Assembly (NCBI GenBank): GCA_945862325.1
Contig: CAMAXZ010000021.1
Coordinates: forward strand, 1-64,000
Length of the DNA stretch: 64,000 bases
Reading direction: 5' to 3'
Source: Klebsiella pneumoniae
GTDB lineage: Bacteria; Myxococcota_A; UBA796; SXON01
In this document: piece after piece, positions 50,981 to 59,589 of the stretch
Layout of the letters: every line of letters starts with the position of its first letter
Numbering within the stretch: the stretch's first letter is position 1
Notes under the pieces: generated by a model
The model's input: only the letters and a program-made list of their open reading frames with translations
Database searches by the model: none
What the model was told of the DNA's origin: nothing
Translations under genes and position numbers: made by a program

Positions 50981-52457
50981 CGTAGGCCTCCGTGTCGATG
51001 AGGTCGTGGAGCATGGCCTCGACCGAGTATGCGTGCGTGTCGGCGAGGTCGGCCGCGAGGCGGGCGTACTCGCCCTGCTCGAGCGCGCGCGGCGGCTCGC
51101 CGAGCAGCAGCTCCCAGTAGTCCGACACGGTGGCGCGGAGGAACGCGCCGCTGTTGGCGGCCACGGCCGCCCACTCGACGAGGTCGGCCACTTCTTCGCC
51201 GAAGAGCACCCCGGCTTCCGGGGTGTTCACCACGTCCGGGCCGTCGGTGTCGACGAAGCCCTCGAGGCGATCCGCCCCGTAGGAGTATTGGCTTGCCCTC
51301 CCGCCGCCGATGCCCTCGTAGCGGGAGAAGGGGTACGCGAGCGGATCGAGCGTGGAGTGGCAGACCGCGCAGTCCGGCTCCGCGACGCCCTTGTTGTCGT
51401 AGTCGACCGGCTCGGCCGCCACCGGGTACAGACCCTCGAGCAACGCCAGATCGTAGCCGAGAAAGGCGCGATACGCCTGTGCTGCCGTCGTGCGGGGCAC
51501 CGCGGTGAACATCGTGTTCACCATGAGGAACCAGCGGTGGGTCAGCAGGCCCGCGCGCTTGGTCTTCTTCACGGCCTGGTAGCGGTCGTAGCCGCGGAGC
51601 GCGGCGTCTTCGTCGGGAGTGCGGTCCCACTCCTCGTACACCGTCTTGCCGCCGGCGTACTTCGCGGACACGAACGTCTGCCCGGTGAGGACGAGCCGCG
51701 CGTCGCGGCCGTCGGTCTGGGTCCACACGAAATACGCGTAGTCGTCGTCGTAGTCGGCGAGGGGGATCGGCCCCACGTCGAGGCCCGCCTTCAGCGCCTG
51801 GAGCGGGTTGATCTTGCGGTTGGCGAGGCTCCACACGCGGCCGCCGACGCCCCGCCAGTGCTCGCTGTCCAGGCAGACGTCGAGCTGCGCGTGCAGGGCG
51901 CTCTTCGGGGACGCGGCGCCCTCGAAGGCCTTGCGCTCCGCGAGCGTCGGCGAACGGCCGCAGAAGTCGATCATCACCTTCTTGAAGGAGTAGTTGACGT
52001 CGTAGCCGCAGAGCTCCCAGCCGTCGTCGTCGGCGTCGGCGCAGTCGGCCGGCGTGGGCACGCTCTGCGCGTCCGCCGGAGAGCTCCCGAGCTCGATCTC
52101 GTCGAGGTTCGAGTAGCCGTCGCCGTCGGAGTCCAGGCCCTCGACCGCGTGGAGGGCCGCGCCGAGGTTGGCGGTGAACGCCGCCTCCGACAGCGGCCGC
52201 GGGTCGTCGGGCAGCAGCGCCGCCGACACGTCTTCACCGAAGGCGTTCAGGCTCGGCGCCGCGGAGTGACACGTGGTGCAGGACACTTCGCCCGCGTCGC
52301 ACGCGGGGGCGCTCGGGTAGGTCTCGCAGAAGGTGGCGGGGCCGGGCGGCTGCGCCACGCCGGGGGACGCGTACAGGAGCGCCGCCAGGGCCGACACCCC
52401 GACGAGCGCCACCGTGACGACGGCGCGCGTCGGGCGCCGCTGAGGGTCGGAGGTCAT
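50970..52457 (-). CDS. DUF1592-like secreted cytochrome-like protein (second copy)
   Basis: This 495-residue protein has an N-terminal signal or anchor (AVVTVALVGVSALAALLYASPGVAQ), a first haem motif CTTCH, an EF-hand-like LDSDGDGYSNLDE, and a second haem motif CAVCHSTLDPLAYPF, which is typical of the DUF1592/DUF1588 group. It begins at an ATG with AGGAG upstream and is the first gene of the operon. Compared with the copy at 8-9.6 kb it has an extra N-terminal domain and one extra CxxCH. Confidence 0.85.
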   Translation of the reverse strand: MTSDPQRRPTRAVVTVALVGVSALAALLYASPGVAQPPGPATFCETYPSAPACDAGEVSCTTCHSAAPSLNAFGEDVSAALLPDDPRPLSEAAFTANLGAALHAVEGLDSDGDGYSNLDEIELGSSPADAQSVPTPADCADADDDGWELCGYDVNYSFKKVMIDFCGRSPTLAERKAFEGAASPKSALHAQLDVCLDSEHWRGVGGRVWSLANRKINPLQALKAGLDVGPIPLADYDDDYAYFVWTQTDGRDARLVLTGQTFVSAKYAGGKTVYEEWDRTPDEDAALRGYDRYQAVKKTKRAGLLTHRWFLMVNTMFTAVPRTTAAQAYRAFLGYDLALLEGLYPVAAEPVDYDNKGVAEPDCAVCHSTLDPLAYPFSRYEGIGGGRASQYSYGADRLEGFVDTDGPDVVNTPEAGVLFGEEVADLVEWAAVAANSGAFLRATVSDYWELLLGEPPRALEQGEYARLAADLADTHAYSVEAMLHDLIDTEAYGAP

Positions 52458-52597
52458 CACCTGCTCCTGTTCGGGAAGGGGCTGGCCCGGTGTGCCGGCC
52501 CACGCACATACAGACACCGATAGCCGCTCCGACCGCAACCGGAAACACGATCGTCGTCGTTGGTCGCGACGGCGGCGCCGACCGTGTAGGAGGCGGC

Positions 52598-53005
52598 ATG
52601 AAGCTGTCCGCCAACGCGTCGTGCCCGTGCGGCTCCGGGAAGAAGGCCAAGGGCTGTTGCGCGCCGGTGCTGGCCGGGCACCCGGCGTCGTCGCCCGAGG
52701 CCCTGATGCGCTCCCGCTACACCGCCTACGCCACCGGGGACGCGCACCACCTCGTCCGCACCGTGGACCCGTCCGGCCCTTGCCACGAGCCGGACACGCG
52801 GGCGTGGCTCGCGGAGCTGCGGCGGTATTGCGCGGCGGTGCGGTTCACCGGGCTCGTGGTGCTCGAGAGCGGGTCCGACGGGGACGAGGGCTGGGTGCGC
52901 TTCGAAGCCACCCTGACCCACGAGGGGACTACGCGGTCGATCAAGGAACGAAGCCGATTTCGACGGGCCGGCGGCCAGTGGCTCTACGTGGGGGCGATGG
53001 GCTGA
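52598..53005 (+). CDS. YchJ-like SEC-C motif protein
   Basis: This 135-residue protein starts with a zinc-binding SEC-C motif (CPCGSGKKAKGCC, residues 9-21) and continues with the YchJ/UPF0225 NTF2-like domain (ALMRSRYTAYATGDAHHLVRTVDPSG; VRFEATLTHEGTTRSIKERSRFRR). The function is not established. An AGGAGG site precedes the ATG. It is divergent from the second DUF1592-like operon and converges on the Y-family-like gene with a 14-base gap. Confidence 0.93.
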   Translation: MKLSANASCPCGSGKKAKGCCAPVLAGHPASSPEALMRSRYTAYATGDAHHLVRTVDPSGPCHEPDTRAWLAELRRYCAAVRFTGLVVLESGSDGDEGWVRFEATLTHEGTTRSIKERSRFRRAGGQWLYVGAMG

Positions 53006-53019
53006 CATCGGCGGAGCGC

Positions 53020-54171
53020 TCACGCGGCGGCCCGGCCCGCCGGGGTGGCCCGCACGCGGAGCTCGCGCACACCGCCCGCGAGCCGCAGGGCGCGGCGCGC
53101 GGCGCCCTCCACGAGCGCCTCTCGCACCGCCACGCCCGCCCCCTGCGGGAGCGTCACCGACCAGGCCCGCGCGGGAGCGCCTCCGAGCCCGAGCGCGGTG
53201 AACGTCAGCGCGGTGCCCGCGGCAGCGCCGCGACCGAGGCCGACGGCGGACGCGACGGCGCCCTCGAGGTCCGGCGCGTCTCCGCGCCACGTCGTGGCCG
53301 TGAGGCGCGCGGAGGGTCGGCTCACCCAGGCGCCGGCGGCGCCTCGCGGGACCGCGGCGACCTGGCCCGCGTCCAACAGGCCGGCGAGCGCGGCGGCGTC
53401 GTCCGCGCGCGCGGCGACGACGACCACCGCCTCGAGCGCCGCGACCTGCCAGAGGCGCCGAGCGACCGCCGTGGCCCGCGCGAGCGCAGCGGTGGCGCCG
53501 AGCTCCCCCGCGTCGAGCGTGACGCACAGCCCGCCCGCGACCTGGCTGACCTCCCCGATCTCTTCGAGGACGGCGTGGGCGCGCGCCATGCCGTCGTGCG
53601 CGGGGGCCGCGACCACGCGAAGGGACGGGCAGCGACGCCGCGCGACCGGCGCCGACATGCCGCGGCACACGCCCGCCGCGCCCGCGGCTGGGGACACCTC
53701 GACGACCCGCCCGGCTCGAACCAGGGCGACGGCCCCGTGGCGCAGGCTCGCCTCAGCCGCGCGGGCCGCCGCGAGGCCGGGGCGAACGAGGCGTACGACG
53801 AGGCGCGGGCCGGCGGCGTCCGTCGTCGGGGCGAGGGGCCCCTCGGCTTCGCGCGGACCGGCCCCGCGCACCGCGAGGCGAACCCAGGCCGCCACCCCGC
53901 CCGCGTCCGACCAGCGCGCGGGGGAGCAGGGAGCGCCGGTGGTCGCGTCGCGCAAGCCGCCGCGCTCTTGACGGACGAGCAGCGCGCGCCCGACCCCGCG
54001 CGGCACCGAGACCCGGAGCGCGCCGGGCACCGCGGGGGCGGCCACGATCCATCCTTCGGAGGTGGAGAACACTCGAGCGCCGCGGCGCGCCGCGCCCAGG
54101 GTGAGGCGCGAGCCGAGCGCTTCGGCGAGGAGCGGAGAGGAGACGGGGCGGAGCGCGGGTGCGGCGGACAT
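53020..54171 (-). CDS. Y-family DNA polymerase-like protein with degenerate active site (ImuB-like)
   Basis: This 383-residue protein has an unusual N-terminal domain (about 1-125). Its middle part follows the Y-family palm/finger order: GAVALVRAGRVVEVSPAAGAAGVCRGMS then ARRRCPSLRVVAAPAHDGMARAHAVLEEI, matching the V-V-V...A-R-x-x-G-V-x-x-G-M...A-x-x-x-C-P pattern. The first metal-binding Asp region reads VVRLVRPGL and the later S-x-DE motif reads VTLDAGEL, so catalytic carboxylates appear to be lost, as in ImuB. A little-finger-like C-terminus follows. ImuA and DnaE2 are not adjacent. A GTG at 54189 is an alternative start. Confidence 0.5.
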   Translation of the reverse strand: MSAAPALRPVSSPLLAEALGSRLTLGAARRGARVFSTSEGWIVAAPAVPGALRVSVPRGVGRALLVRQERGGLRDATTGAPCSPARWSDAGGVAAWVRLAVRGAGPREAEGPLAPTTDAAGPRLVVRLVRPGLAAARAAEASLRHGAVALVRAGRVVEVSPAAGAAGVCRGMSAPVARRRCPSLRVVAAPAHDGMARAHAVLEEIGEVSQVAGGLCVTLDAGELGATAALARATAVARRLWQVAALEAVVVVAARADDAAALAGLLDAGQVAAVPRGAAGAWVSRPSARLTATTWRGDAPDLEGAVASAVGLGRGAAAGTALTFTALGLGGAPARAWSVTLPQGAGVAVREALVEGAARRALRLAGGVRELRVRATPAGRAAA

Positions 54172-54227
54172 GAGGGCCTCGGGCGACACCCCTGTTCTAC
54201 TGAACTTCGCGGGTCTGCGTAGGCCAA

Positions 54228-54255
54228 AATATGTCCGCCTGCCAGAATGTGTCCG
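54228..54255 (+). repeat. Imperfect direct repeat AATATGTCCG / AATGTGTCCG
   Basis: Two 10-bp copies (9 of 10 identical) lie 18 bp apart in the only AT-rich stretch between the nuclease and the Y-family-like gene. It could be a regulator-binding pair upstream of the latter gene or a remnant of a mobile element end. Confidence 0.3.
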
Positions 54256-54272
54256 TCACATTGGTTCGGCGT

Positions 54273-55205
54273 TCAGGGGGTGGGGCCGCTCCGTCCGCAC
54301 GTCCGGCGGAAGTTGCAGTACCGGCACTCGCGCGCCCCTTCGGGGAGCTTCGGATAGTCGTCTTCCGACGCCTCATTCCGCGGGACGTCCACGAGCTGCG
54401 CCCGCATCGCGGCGACGTCGGCGGCGATGGTCGTGCGCGCCGCGTCGATCTCGTTGGCGCCGACCGGGTGGGTCGTCTCCGCGTCGAGGCGGAGGTTCAC
54501 GTGGCGGGCGTGGATACGGTCGGGCGCGACACCGAGCACATCGGTGGCGTAGAGGCCATAGACGCCGAGCTGCGCAGAGATGTCTTCTTCCGAGTGGGCG
54601 TTTCCGGTCTTCCAGTCGAGGATGACGACGCCGCCGCGCCCGTCGTCGACCAGCACGTCCAGCGCCACGTACACCTCGGCGTCGCCGACACGAAACCGTT
54701 GGAGCTGTTCGACCTCCCGAATACGCTCGGGCACGTCGAGCAGCCGCCGGAACAGGCGCTGCTGGTGGAGCGCCACCACTTGGCGATCGACCTCGTCGAT
54801 CGCGGCGTCCCAGTCGGCGTCGGTCACGGGCTCGTCGTAGTAGTGCTCGCGGAACCCGACGCGTCGCGCCGGCCGCTCGGTCCATGCGCCGCTCCGCGAG
54901 CCGTCGACGTCTTCCCGGGCGGTGCGTCGTGCCCACGCACGCGCGGCCACGAGGTCCTCCGGCTGCCCGCGGCGCGCCCGGTTGACGCCGATCTCGGCCA
55001 TGCGGTGCACCACGGTGCCCACCCACATCGGACGCGCGGTAAGCTTCTTTTCGAGGTACAAGGCCCGTGTTCGTGGGTCGACCTCAGGCGACCATCCGCC
55101 CCACGAGCCGTAGTACGTGAACCAGTACGCGCGCTTGCACCCTCGGAACAGCTTGGCGCGGGAGTGCGACCAGACGAGGTCGTTCGTGATCTCCGCGCGC
55201 GCCAC
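54273..55205 (-). CDS. PD-(D/E)XK nuclease, Cas4/AddB-like with Fe-S cysteines
   Basis: This 310-residue protein has WSHSRAKLFRGCKRAYWFTYYG at the start (first Cys), GTVVHRMAE (about 62-70), the catalytic core VALDVLVDDGRGGVVILDWKTG (about 176-197) with the Asp and Asp-x-Lys of motif II/III, QLGVYGLY, and a C-terminal CRYCNFRRTC. The single early Cys plus the three late Cys fit the [4Fe-4S] cluster of Cas4 and AddB-type nucleases. No CRISPR array or other cas gene is present, so a DNA repair role is more likely. It starts with GTG 4 bases after the dehydrogenase. Confidence 0.88.
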   Translation of the reverse strand: MARAEITNDLVWSHSRAKLFRGCKRAYWFTYYGSWGGWSPEVDPRTRALYLEKKLTARPMWVGTVVHRMAEIGVNRARRGQPEDLVAARAWARRTAREDVDGSRSGAWTERPARRVGFREHYYDEPVTDADWDAAIDEVDRQVVALHQQRLFRRLLDVPERIREVEQLQRFRVGDAEVYVALDVLVDDGRGGVVILDWKTGNAHSEEDISAQLGVYGLYATDVLGVAPDRIHARHVNLRLDAETTHPVGANEIDAARTTIAADVAAMRAQLVDVPRNEASEDDYPKLPEGARECRYCNFRRTCGRSGPTP

Positions 55206-55208
55206 GTC

Positions 55209-56375
55209 CTACTCGAACGCTTGGATGCCGGTGATCCAGCGGCCGATGATGAGGTTGTGGATGTCGTGGGTGCCTTCGTACGTCTTGACGGACTCGAGGT
55301 TCGCCATGTGCCTCATCACCGGGTACTCGTCGAGGATCCCGTTCGCACCGTGGATGTCGCGGGAGACGCGAGCGATCTCGAGCGCGATGTCGACGTTGTT
55401 CATCTTGGCGAGCGAGATCTGCTCGGGGATGAGCGTGCCGGCGTCCTTCAGGCGCCCGAGCTGCAAGGACAGGAGCTGCCCCTTCGTGATCTCCCGCAAC
55501 ATCCAGGCGAGCTTGTTCTGGATGAGCTGGAAGCTGGCGATCGGCTTCCCGAACTGGATGCGGCTGAGCGCGTACTGGCGCGCGGAGTCGTAGCAGGCCA
55601 TCGCGGCGCCCAGCGCGCCCCACGAGATGCCGAACCGCGCGTTGTTGAGGCAGGAGAACGGCCCCTTGAGGCCCTTGACGCCGGGGAGCAGGCGGTCCTT
55701 CGGGATGCGGCAATCGAGGAAGACGAGCTCGCTCGTGACGCTCGCCTTCAGGCTGTGCTTGCCCTTCATCTCCGGGGCCGAGAAGCCAGGATCGCCGCGC
55801 TCGACGATGAAGCCGCGGATGACGCCGTCGAGCTTCGCCCACACGATGGCGAGGTGCGCGATCGTGCCGTTGGTGATCCACATCTTCGCGCCGTTGAGCA
55901 CGTAGCTGTCGCCGTCGTCGACCGCGCGGGTCAGCATCCCGCCCGGGTTGCTCCCGAAGTCGGGCTCGGTCAGGCCGAAGCACCCGATGAGCTCGCCGCG
56001 GGCCATGCCGGGGAGGTAGCGCTCGCGCTGCTCCTCCGTGCCGAACGCGTGGATCGGGTACATGCAGAGGCTCGTCTGCACGCTCGCGAAGCTCCGGATG
56101 CCGGAGTCGCCCCGCTCGAGCTCCTGCGCCACGAGGCCGTAGGCGACGTTGCTCATGCCCGGGCACCCGTAGCCCTTGAGGTTGACCCCGAGCAGCCCCA
56201 TCTCGCCCATCTGCGCCACGAGTTGCATGGGGAACGTGCCCTGCCGGCAGTGATCCTCGATGATCGGGATGACCGCGTCGTCGACCCAGCCCCGCACCGC
56301 GTCACGGACGGCCTTCTCTTCGTCGGAGAGGAGGGAGTCGAGGTTGTAGAAGTCGACGCCTTCGAACTTGGACAT
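55209..56375 (-). CDS. Acyl-CoA dehydrogenase, glutaryl-CoA dehydrogenase type
   Basis: This 388-residue flavoprotein has the ACAD layout: the N-terminal helical domain, CFGLTEPDFGSNPGGM and WITNGTIAHLAIVWAK in the FAD-binding beta domain, and YEGTHDIHNLIIGRWITG at the C-terminus with the catalytic Glu (about residue 369). Conserved FGKPIASFQLIQ and ANGILDEYPVMRHM are characteristic of glutaryl-CoA dehydrogenase, which oxidises and decarboxylates glutaryl-CoA to crotonyl-CoA in lysine breakdown. GGAG lies upstream of the ATG. It follows an aminotransferase that could supply the pathway. Confidence 0.93.
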   Translation of the reverse strand: MSKFEGVDFYNLDSLLSDEEKAVRDAVRGWVDDAVIPIIEDHCRQGTFPMQLVAQMGEMGLLGVNLKGYGCPGMSNVAYGLVAQELERGDSGIRSFASVQTSLCMYPIHAFGTEEQRERYLPGMARGELIGCFGLTEPDFGSNPGGMLTRAVDDGDSYVLNGAKMWITNGTIAHLAIVWAKLDGVIRGFIVERGDPGFSAPEMKGKHSLKASVTSELVFLDCRIPKDRLLPGVKGLKGPFSCLNNARFGISWGALGAAMACYDSARQYALSRIQFGKPIASFQLIQNKLAWMLREITKGQLLSLQLGRLKDAGTLIPEQISLAKMNNVDIALEIARVSRDIHGANGILDEYPVMRHMANLESVKTYEGTHDIHNLIIGRWITGIQAFE

Positions 56376-56392
56376 GTGTGCTGTGCTCCGAA

Positions 56393-57712
56393 TCAGACGG
56401 TCGTGAGGTCGTTGAGGGCGAGGGCGAAGAGCTCCACGGCGACGTCGATCTCGCTCGCGTCGACCACGAGCGGAGGGCAGAAGCGGATGGTGCTCTGACC
56501 GGCGCCGATGAGCACCAGGCCGTGCTTCTCGAACGCGTGGCCGACGAGGCGGTCACGTAGCTCGACCGCCCGTGACGCGTCGGTGCGGTCGTTCACCAGT
56601 TCGACACCGACCATGAGGCCGCGGCCACGGATGTGCCCGACGTTCGGGTGGTCGCCGACCGCGGCGCGGAGCCCGCCGAGGAGGCGCTCGCCCATCGCCG
56701 CGGCGTTCGCCACGAGCCCGCCCTCGAGGAGGTCCCACGTCGCCATCGCGGCGGCGCACGCCACCGGATTGCCGCCGAAGGTAGAGGCGTGCGAGCCCGG
56801 CTTCCAGCGCATGATCGTCTCGCTGGCGATCGTGGCCGACAGCGGCAGCCCGGACGCGAGCCCCTTGGCGGTCGTGAGGATGTCGGGCAGCACGCCGACG
56901 TGCTCGAACGCCCACATCTTGCCGGTGCGGCCGTTGCCGCTCTGCACTTCGTCGAACACCAGCAGGATGCCGTGGCGGTCACAGAGCTCGCGCAGGCGGG
57001 GGAGGAAGTCGTCGGGGGGGACGATGTACCCGCCTTCTCCCTGGATCGGCTCGACGAACACCGCCGCCACGTCGTCCGGCGGGAGGATCGTACGGAACAA
57101 CATCTCGATGTGGTCGAGCGACATCTGCGTCGCGCGCGCGCCGAGCCGGTAGGGGTCCGGGTACAGGGTGTGGGTGACCGGGAGGAACGGGCCGAAGCCC
57201 TCGCGCTGGCGCACCTTGCTCGCGGTGAGGCTGAGCGCGCCCATCGTGCGGCCGTGGAAGCTGTCGAGGAAGGCGATGAACGAGCGACGCCCCGTCACGT
57301 AGCGGGCGAGCTTCAGCGCGGCCTCGTTGGCCTCGGCGCCCGAGTTGCCGAAGTAGACGCGCGCGCGCTCGCCGCGGACCGCCCCGGACGCCGCGAGCCG
57401 CTCCGCGAGCTGCGCCTGCACGGGGTAGTAGAAGTCGGTACCGCTCATGTGGATGAGGCGGCCCGCCTGCTCGGAGATCGCCCGCACCACGTTCGGATGG
57501 CAGTGTCCCGTGGACGCGACCGCGATGCCCGCGGTCATGTCGAGGAATTCATTGCCGTCGGGGTCGTGGATCCAGCAGCCCTCGGCGCGGTCGGCCACGA
57601 GCGCGTGATCGATCGTGTAGGACCTGGAGAGGGCGGTCCCGGCGCCGAGCAGCGCCCTGGCTTTCGGGCCGGGGATCGGCGTGCGGAGGAGGGGGCGTCG
57701 GGACAAGGGCAC
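56393..57712 (-). CDS. Class III PLP aminotransferase
   Basis: This 439-residue enzyme has the class III fold: YFGNSGAEANEAALKLAR, FHGRTMGALSLT, LVFDEVQSGNGRTG and the Schiff-base lysine Lys283 in TTAKGLASGLP. It resembles 4-aminobutyrate/5-aminovalerate or acetylornithine-type aminotransferases. With the glutaryl-CoA dehydrogenase directly downstream, an omega-amino acid in lysine degradation is the likeliest substrate. The start is a GTG at 57712 with GAGG just before it. Confidence 0.9.
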   Translation of the reverse strand: MPLSRRPLLRTPIPGPKARALLGAGTALSRSYTIDHALVADRAEGCWIHDPDGNEFLDMTAGIAVASTGHCHPNVVRAISEQAGRLIHMSGTDFYYPVQAQLAERLAASGAVRGERARVYFGNSGAEANEAALKLARYVTGRRSFIAFLDSFHGRTMGALSLTASKVRQREGFGPFLPVTHTLYPDPYRLGARATQMSLDHIEMLFRTILPPDDVAAVFVEPIQGEGGYIVPPDDFLPRLRELCDRHGILLVFDEVQSGNGRTGKMWAFEHVGVLPDILTTAKGLASGLPLSATIASETIMRWKPGSHASTFGGNPVACAAAMATWDLLEGGLVANAAAMGERLLGGLRAAVGDHPNVGHIRGRGLMVGVELVNDRTDASRAVELRDRLVGHAFEKHGLVLIGAGQSTIRFCPPLVVDASEIDVAVELFALALNDLTTV

Positions 57713-57778
57713 CTCGTGGGGTTGCCGGGCTATCGCGACGGCAGGGGCGGCGCACCCGCGGGATCGCGCGCCCGACGG

Positions 57779-59542
57779 CTAGCGCGCGCAGCGAAAACCG
57801 ACGGAGAAGGACGACTGTGACGGCCTCGGATTGGGCACCACGGTGCCGTCGGCCTGGCGGATCACCGGGCGACCGTCGTCGGTGCGGTGCTCCGACGGGC
57901 GGGCGCGGCTGTCGGTCCAGGTCAGCGGCGCGGCGCCGACGGCCGCGAGGCCGCCGCGTGAGGCGCAGAACGCCTCGGCGAGGGCCACGGGGACGTGCAC
58001 CGCGGGTCCGCTCGCCCGATCCGCCGGGGGGGTCGCGCTGTCCCACCCCTTGAGGTACGACGCGTCGAAGCCCTGCGCGACGCCCGGCCTCCACTCAGGG
58101 TGATCCTCGAGGAACGCGGCGAGCTCGCGCATCTGCACCGGGGGCTTGCCGCCGTCCGCGCCGGTCGGGGCCGCGCCGTCGCGGGGGCGCTCGGGCTGCT
58201 TCGTCGGGCGCGTGTCGCGGGGGCGCTCCGGCGCTTCCGGTGGCGGTGCGATCGTGACGGGGGCGTCGACGGCGGTCGGGGCGGGGGGCGCCGGCGGAGG
58301 GGCGTCCGGCGTCGGCGGAGCGACGTCCGGCGCCGGGGGAGCGACGGCGTCCGCGGGCGTGATCGGCGCGACGGGAACGGGCGACGTCGGGTCGCGCGGC
58401 GTCGTGGCCCAGAGCGCCAACGCGACGGCGCCGGTCAGCGCGGCGGCCGCGAAGGCCGCCACCGTAGCCGCGACGCCGACGGCGGTCGCGGCGGGCGTCG
58501 GGCGCGGTCGTGCCGGCGACGGTGCGTCGCTCGCGGGGACTGGCCCGACCTCCTGCGGGGCGGGCGGCCTGACCTCGACGTATCCCCGGTCGAACCCAGG
58601 GCTCGGCTGGTCGACCTGCGGGACCATGGTCTCGGCGTTGGCCGGCTGGCTCCAGGTCTGCGTCGGCTGGCGCGGCGTGGGGGTGCGCCGGCCGGGCCCA
58701 CGCTCGGGGTCGATGTCGATCGACGCGAGGCGATCCCGGGCTTCGGCGGCGGATCCGAGCCGTGCGTCGGCGTCCGGCTCCGTGAGCGCGCCGATCACGT
58801 CGCGCAGCGCCTGAGGCCACTCGGGCCCGGGGTCGAGCGGCGGGTGCGTCTGCTTCGCCGCGATCGTGGCGAGGAACGCCTGTGACGCGTTCGCCTTGGC
58901 GTTCACGGGGAAGGCCGACCGGAAGCAGAGCGCCTCCCAGAGCGTGACCCCGAGGGCGTAGAGATCCCACTTCTGCGGGTCGAGCTCGTCGGGCCGCAGC
59001 CACTCGGGGGGCACGTACCCCGCGCTCCCGAACGCCGTTCCGGACTCGCTGATCCGCGTGGCGTCGGCCTCCGACGCGATGCCGAAGTCGACGAGCTTCG
59101 CGTCGCCGCTGCTCTGGACGACGATGTTCGCCGGCTTGATGTCGCGGTGGGCGACGCCCCGGGCGTGGACGTACGCGAGCGCGTCGGCGATCTGGGCGCA
59201 GACCCGCACCGCGTCGACGGGCGCGATGGTGGCGTCATCGATGTGGCGCTCGAGCGATCGGCCTTCGACGAACTCCATCTCCAGGTAGGGTGTCGCCACG
59301 TCCATGCGCACGTTGCGCACCTTGACGATGTTCGGATGATCGAGCGCGAACAGGAGCTCGGCCTCGCGGATGAACCGGTTGCGGATCTGGGGGTTGCGCG
59401 TCAACAGTCCGTCGAGCACCTTCACGGCGGAGACGATGCGCTTCGCGTTGCGGTTGTGGCAGCGGTACACCGAGCCCATGCCGCCGGCGCCGAGAGGCCT
59501 CTCGACCACCCAGATGTCGATCTCGTCGCCAGCGTGAAACAT
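57779..59542 (-). CDS. Ser/Thr protein kinase with FGE-like extracytoplasmic tail
   Basis: This 587-residue protein has a Hanks-type kinase domain (residues 10-270): LGAGGMGSVY, Lys41, HRDIKPAN (132-139), DFG (152-154) and a PPEW in place of APE. A Pro-rich linker leads to a membrane segment (about 365-395), then a Pro/Ala-rich extracytoplasmic stretch and a C-terminal segment ending SFSVGFRCAR, which matches the end of FGE/SUMF1-type domains. The tail lacks most of that domain, so it may be a degenerate binding module. TACAAT lies 8 bases before the ATG. It is divergent from the FG-GAP protein gene. Confidence 0.93.
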   Translation of the reverse strand: MFHAGDEIDIWVVERPLGAGGMGSVYRCHNRNAKRIVSAVKVLDGLLTRNPQIRNRFIREAELLFALDHPNIVKVRNVRMDVATPYLEMEFVEGRSLERHIDDATIAPVDAVRVCAQIADALAYVHARGVAHRDIKPANIVVQSSGDAKLVDFGIASEADATRISESGTAFGSAGYVPPEWLRPDELDPQKWDLYALGVTLWEALCFRSAFPVNAKANASQAFLATIAAKQTHPPLDPGPEWPQALRDVIGALTEPDADARLGSAAEARDRLASIDIDPERGPGRRTPTPRQPTQTWSQPANAETMVPQVDQPSPGFDRGYVEVRPPAPQEVGPVPASDAPSPARPRPTPAATAVGVAATVAAFAAAALTGAVALALWATTPRDPTSPVPVAPITPADAVAPPAPDVAPPTPDAPPPAPPAPTAVDAPVTIAPPPEAPERPRDTRPTKQPERPRDGAAPTGADGGKPPVQMRELAAFLEDHPEWRPGVAQGFDASYLKGWDSATPPADRASGPAVHVPVALAEAFCASRGGLAAVGAAPLTWTDSRARPSEHRTDDGRPVIRQADGTVVPNPRPSQSSFSVGFRCAR

Positions 59543-59550
59543 GCGGAAGC

Positions 59551-59556
59551 ATTGTA
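59551..59556 (-). promoter_or_regulatory. -10-like box TACAAT for the kinase gene
   Basis: On the minus strand TACAAT is followed by 8 bases and the ATG at 59542. No Shine-Dalgarno sequence is present. Confidence 0.45.
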
Positions 59557-59577
59557 CGGCGGCGCCCCTACTCGGGG

Positions 59578-59583
59578 TAGGTT
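59578..59583 (+). promoter_or_regulatory. -10-like box TAGGTT, leaderless arrangement
   Basis: TAGGTT lies exactly 6 bases (GAGAGC) before the ATG at 59590. The two divergent starts (59542 and 59590) are 47 bases apart. Confidence 0.4.
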
Positions 59584-59589
59584 GAGAGC

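Noticed and set aside
54193-54204. GTTC-N4-GAAC considered as a LexA site upstream of the Y-family-like gene
   Set aside because: The half-sites are in the opposite orientation to the known GAAC-N4-GTTC box.
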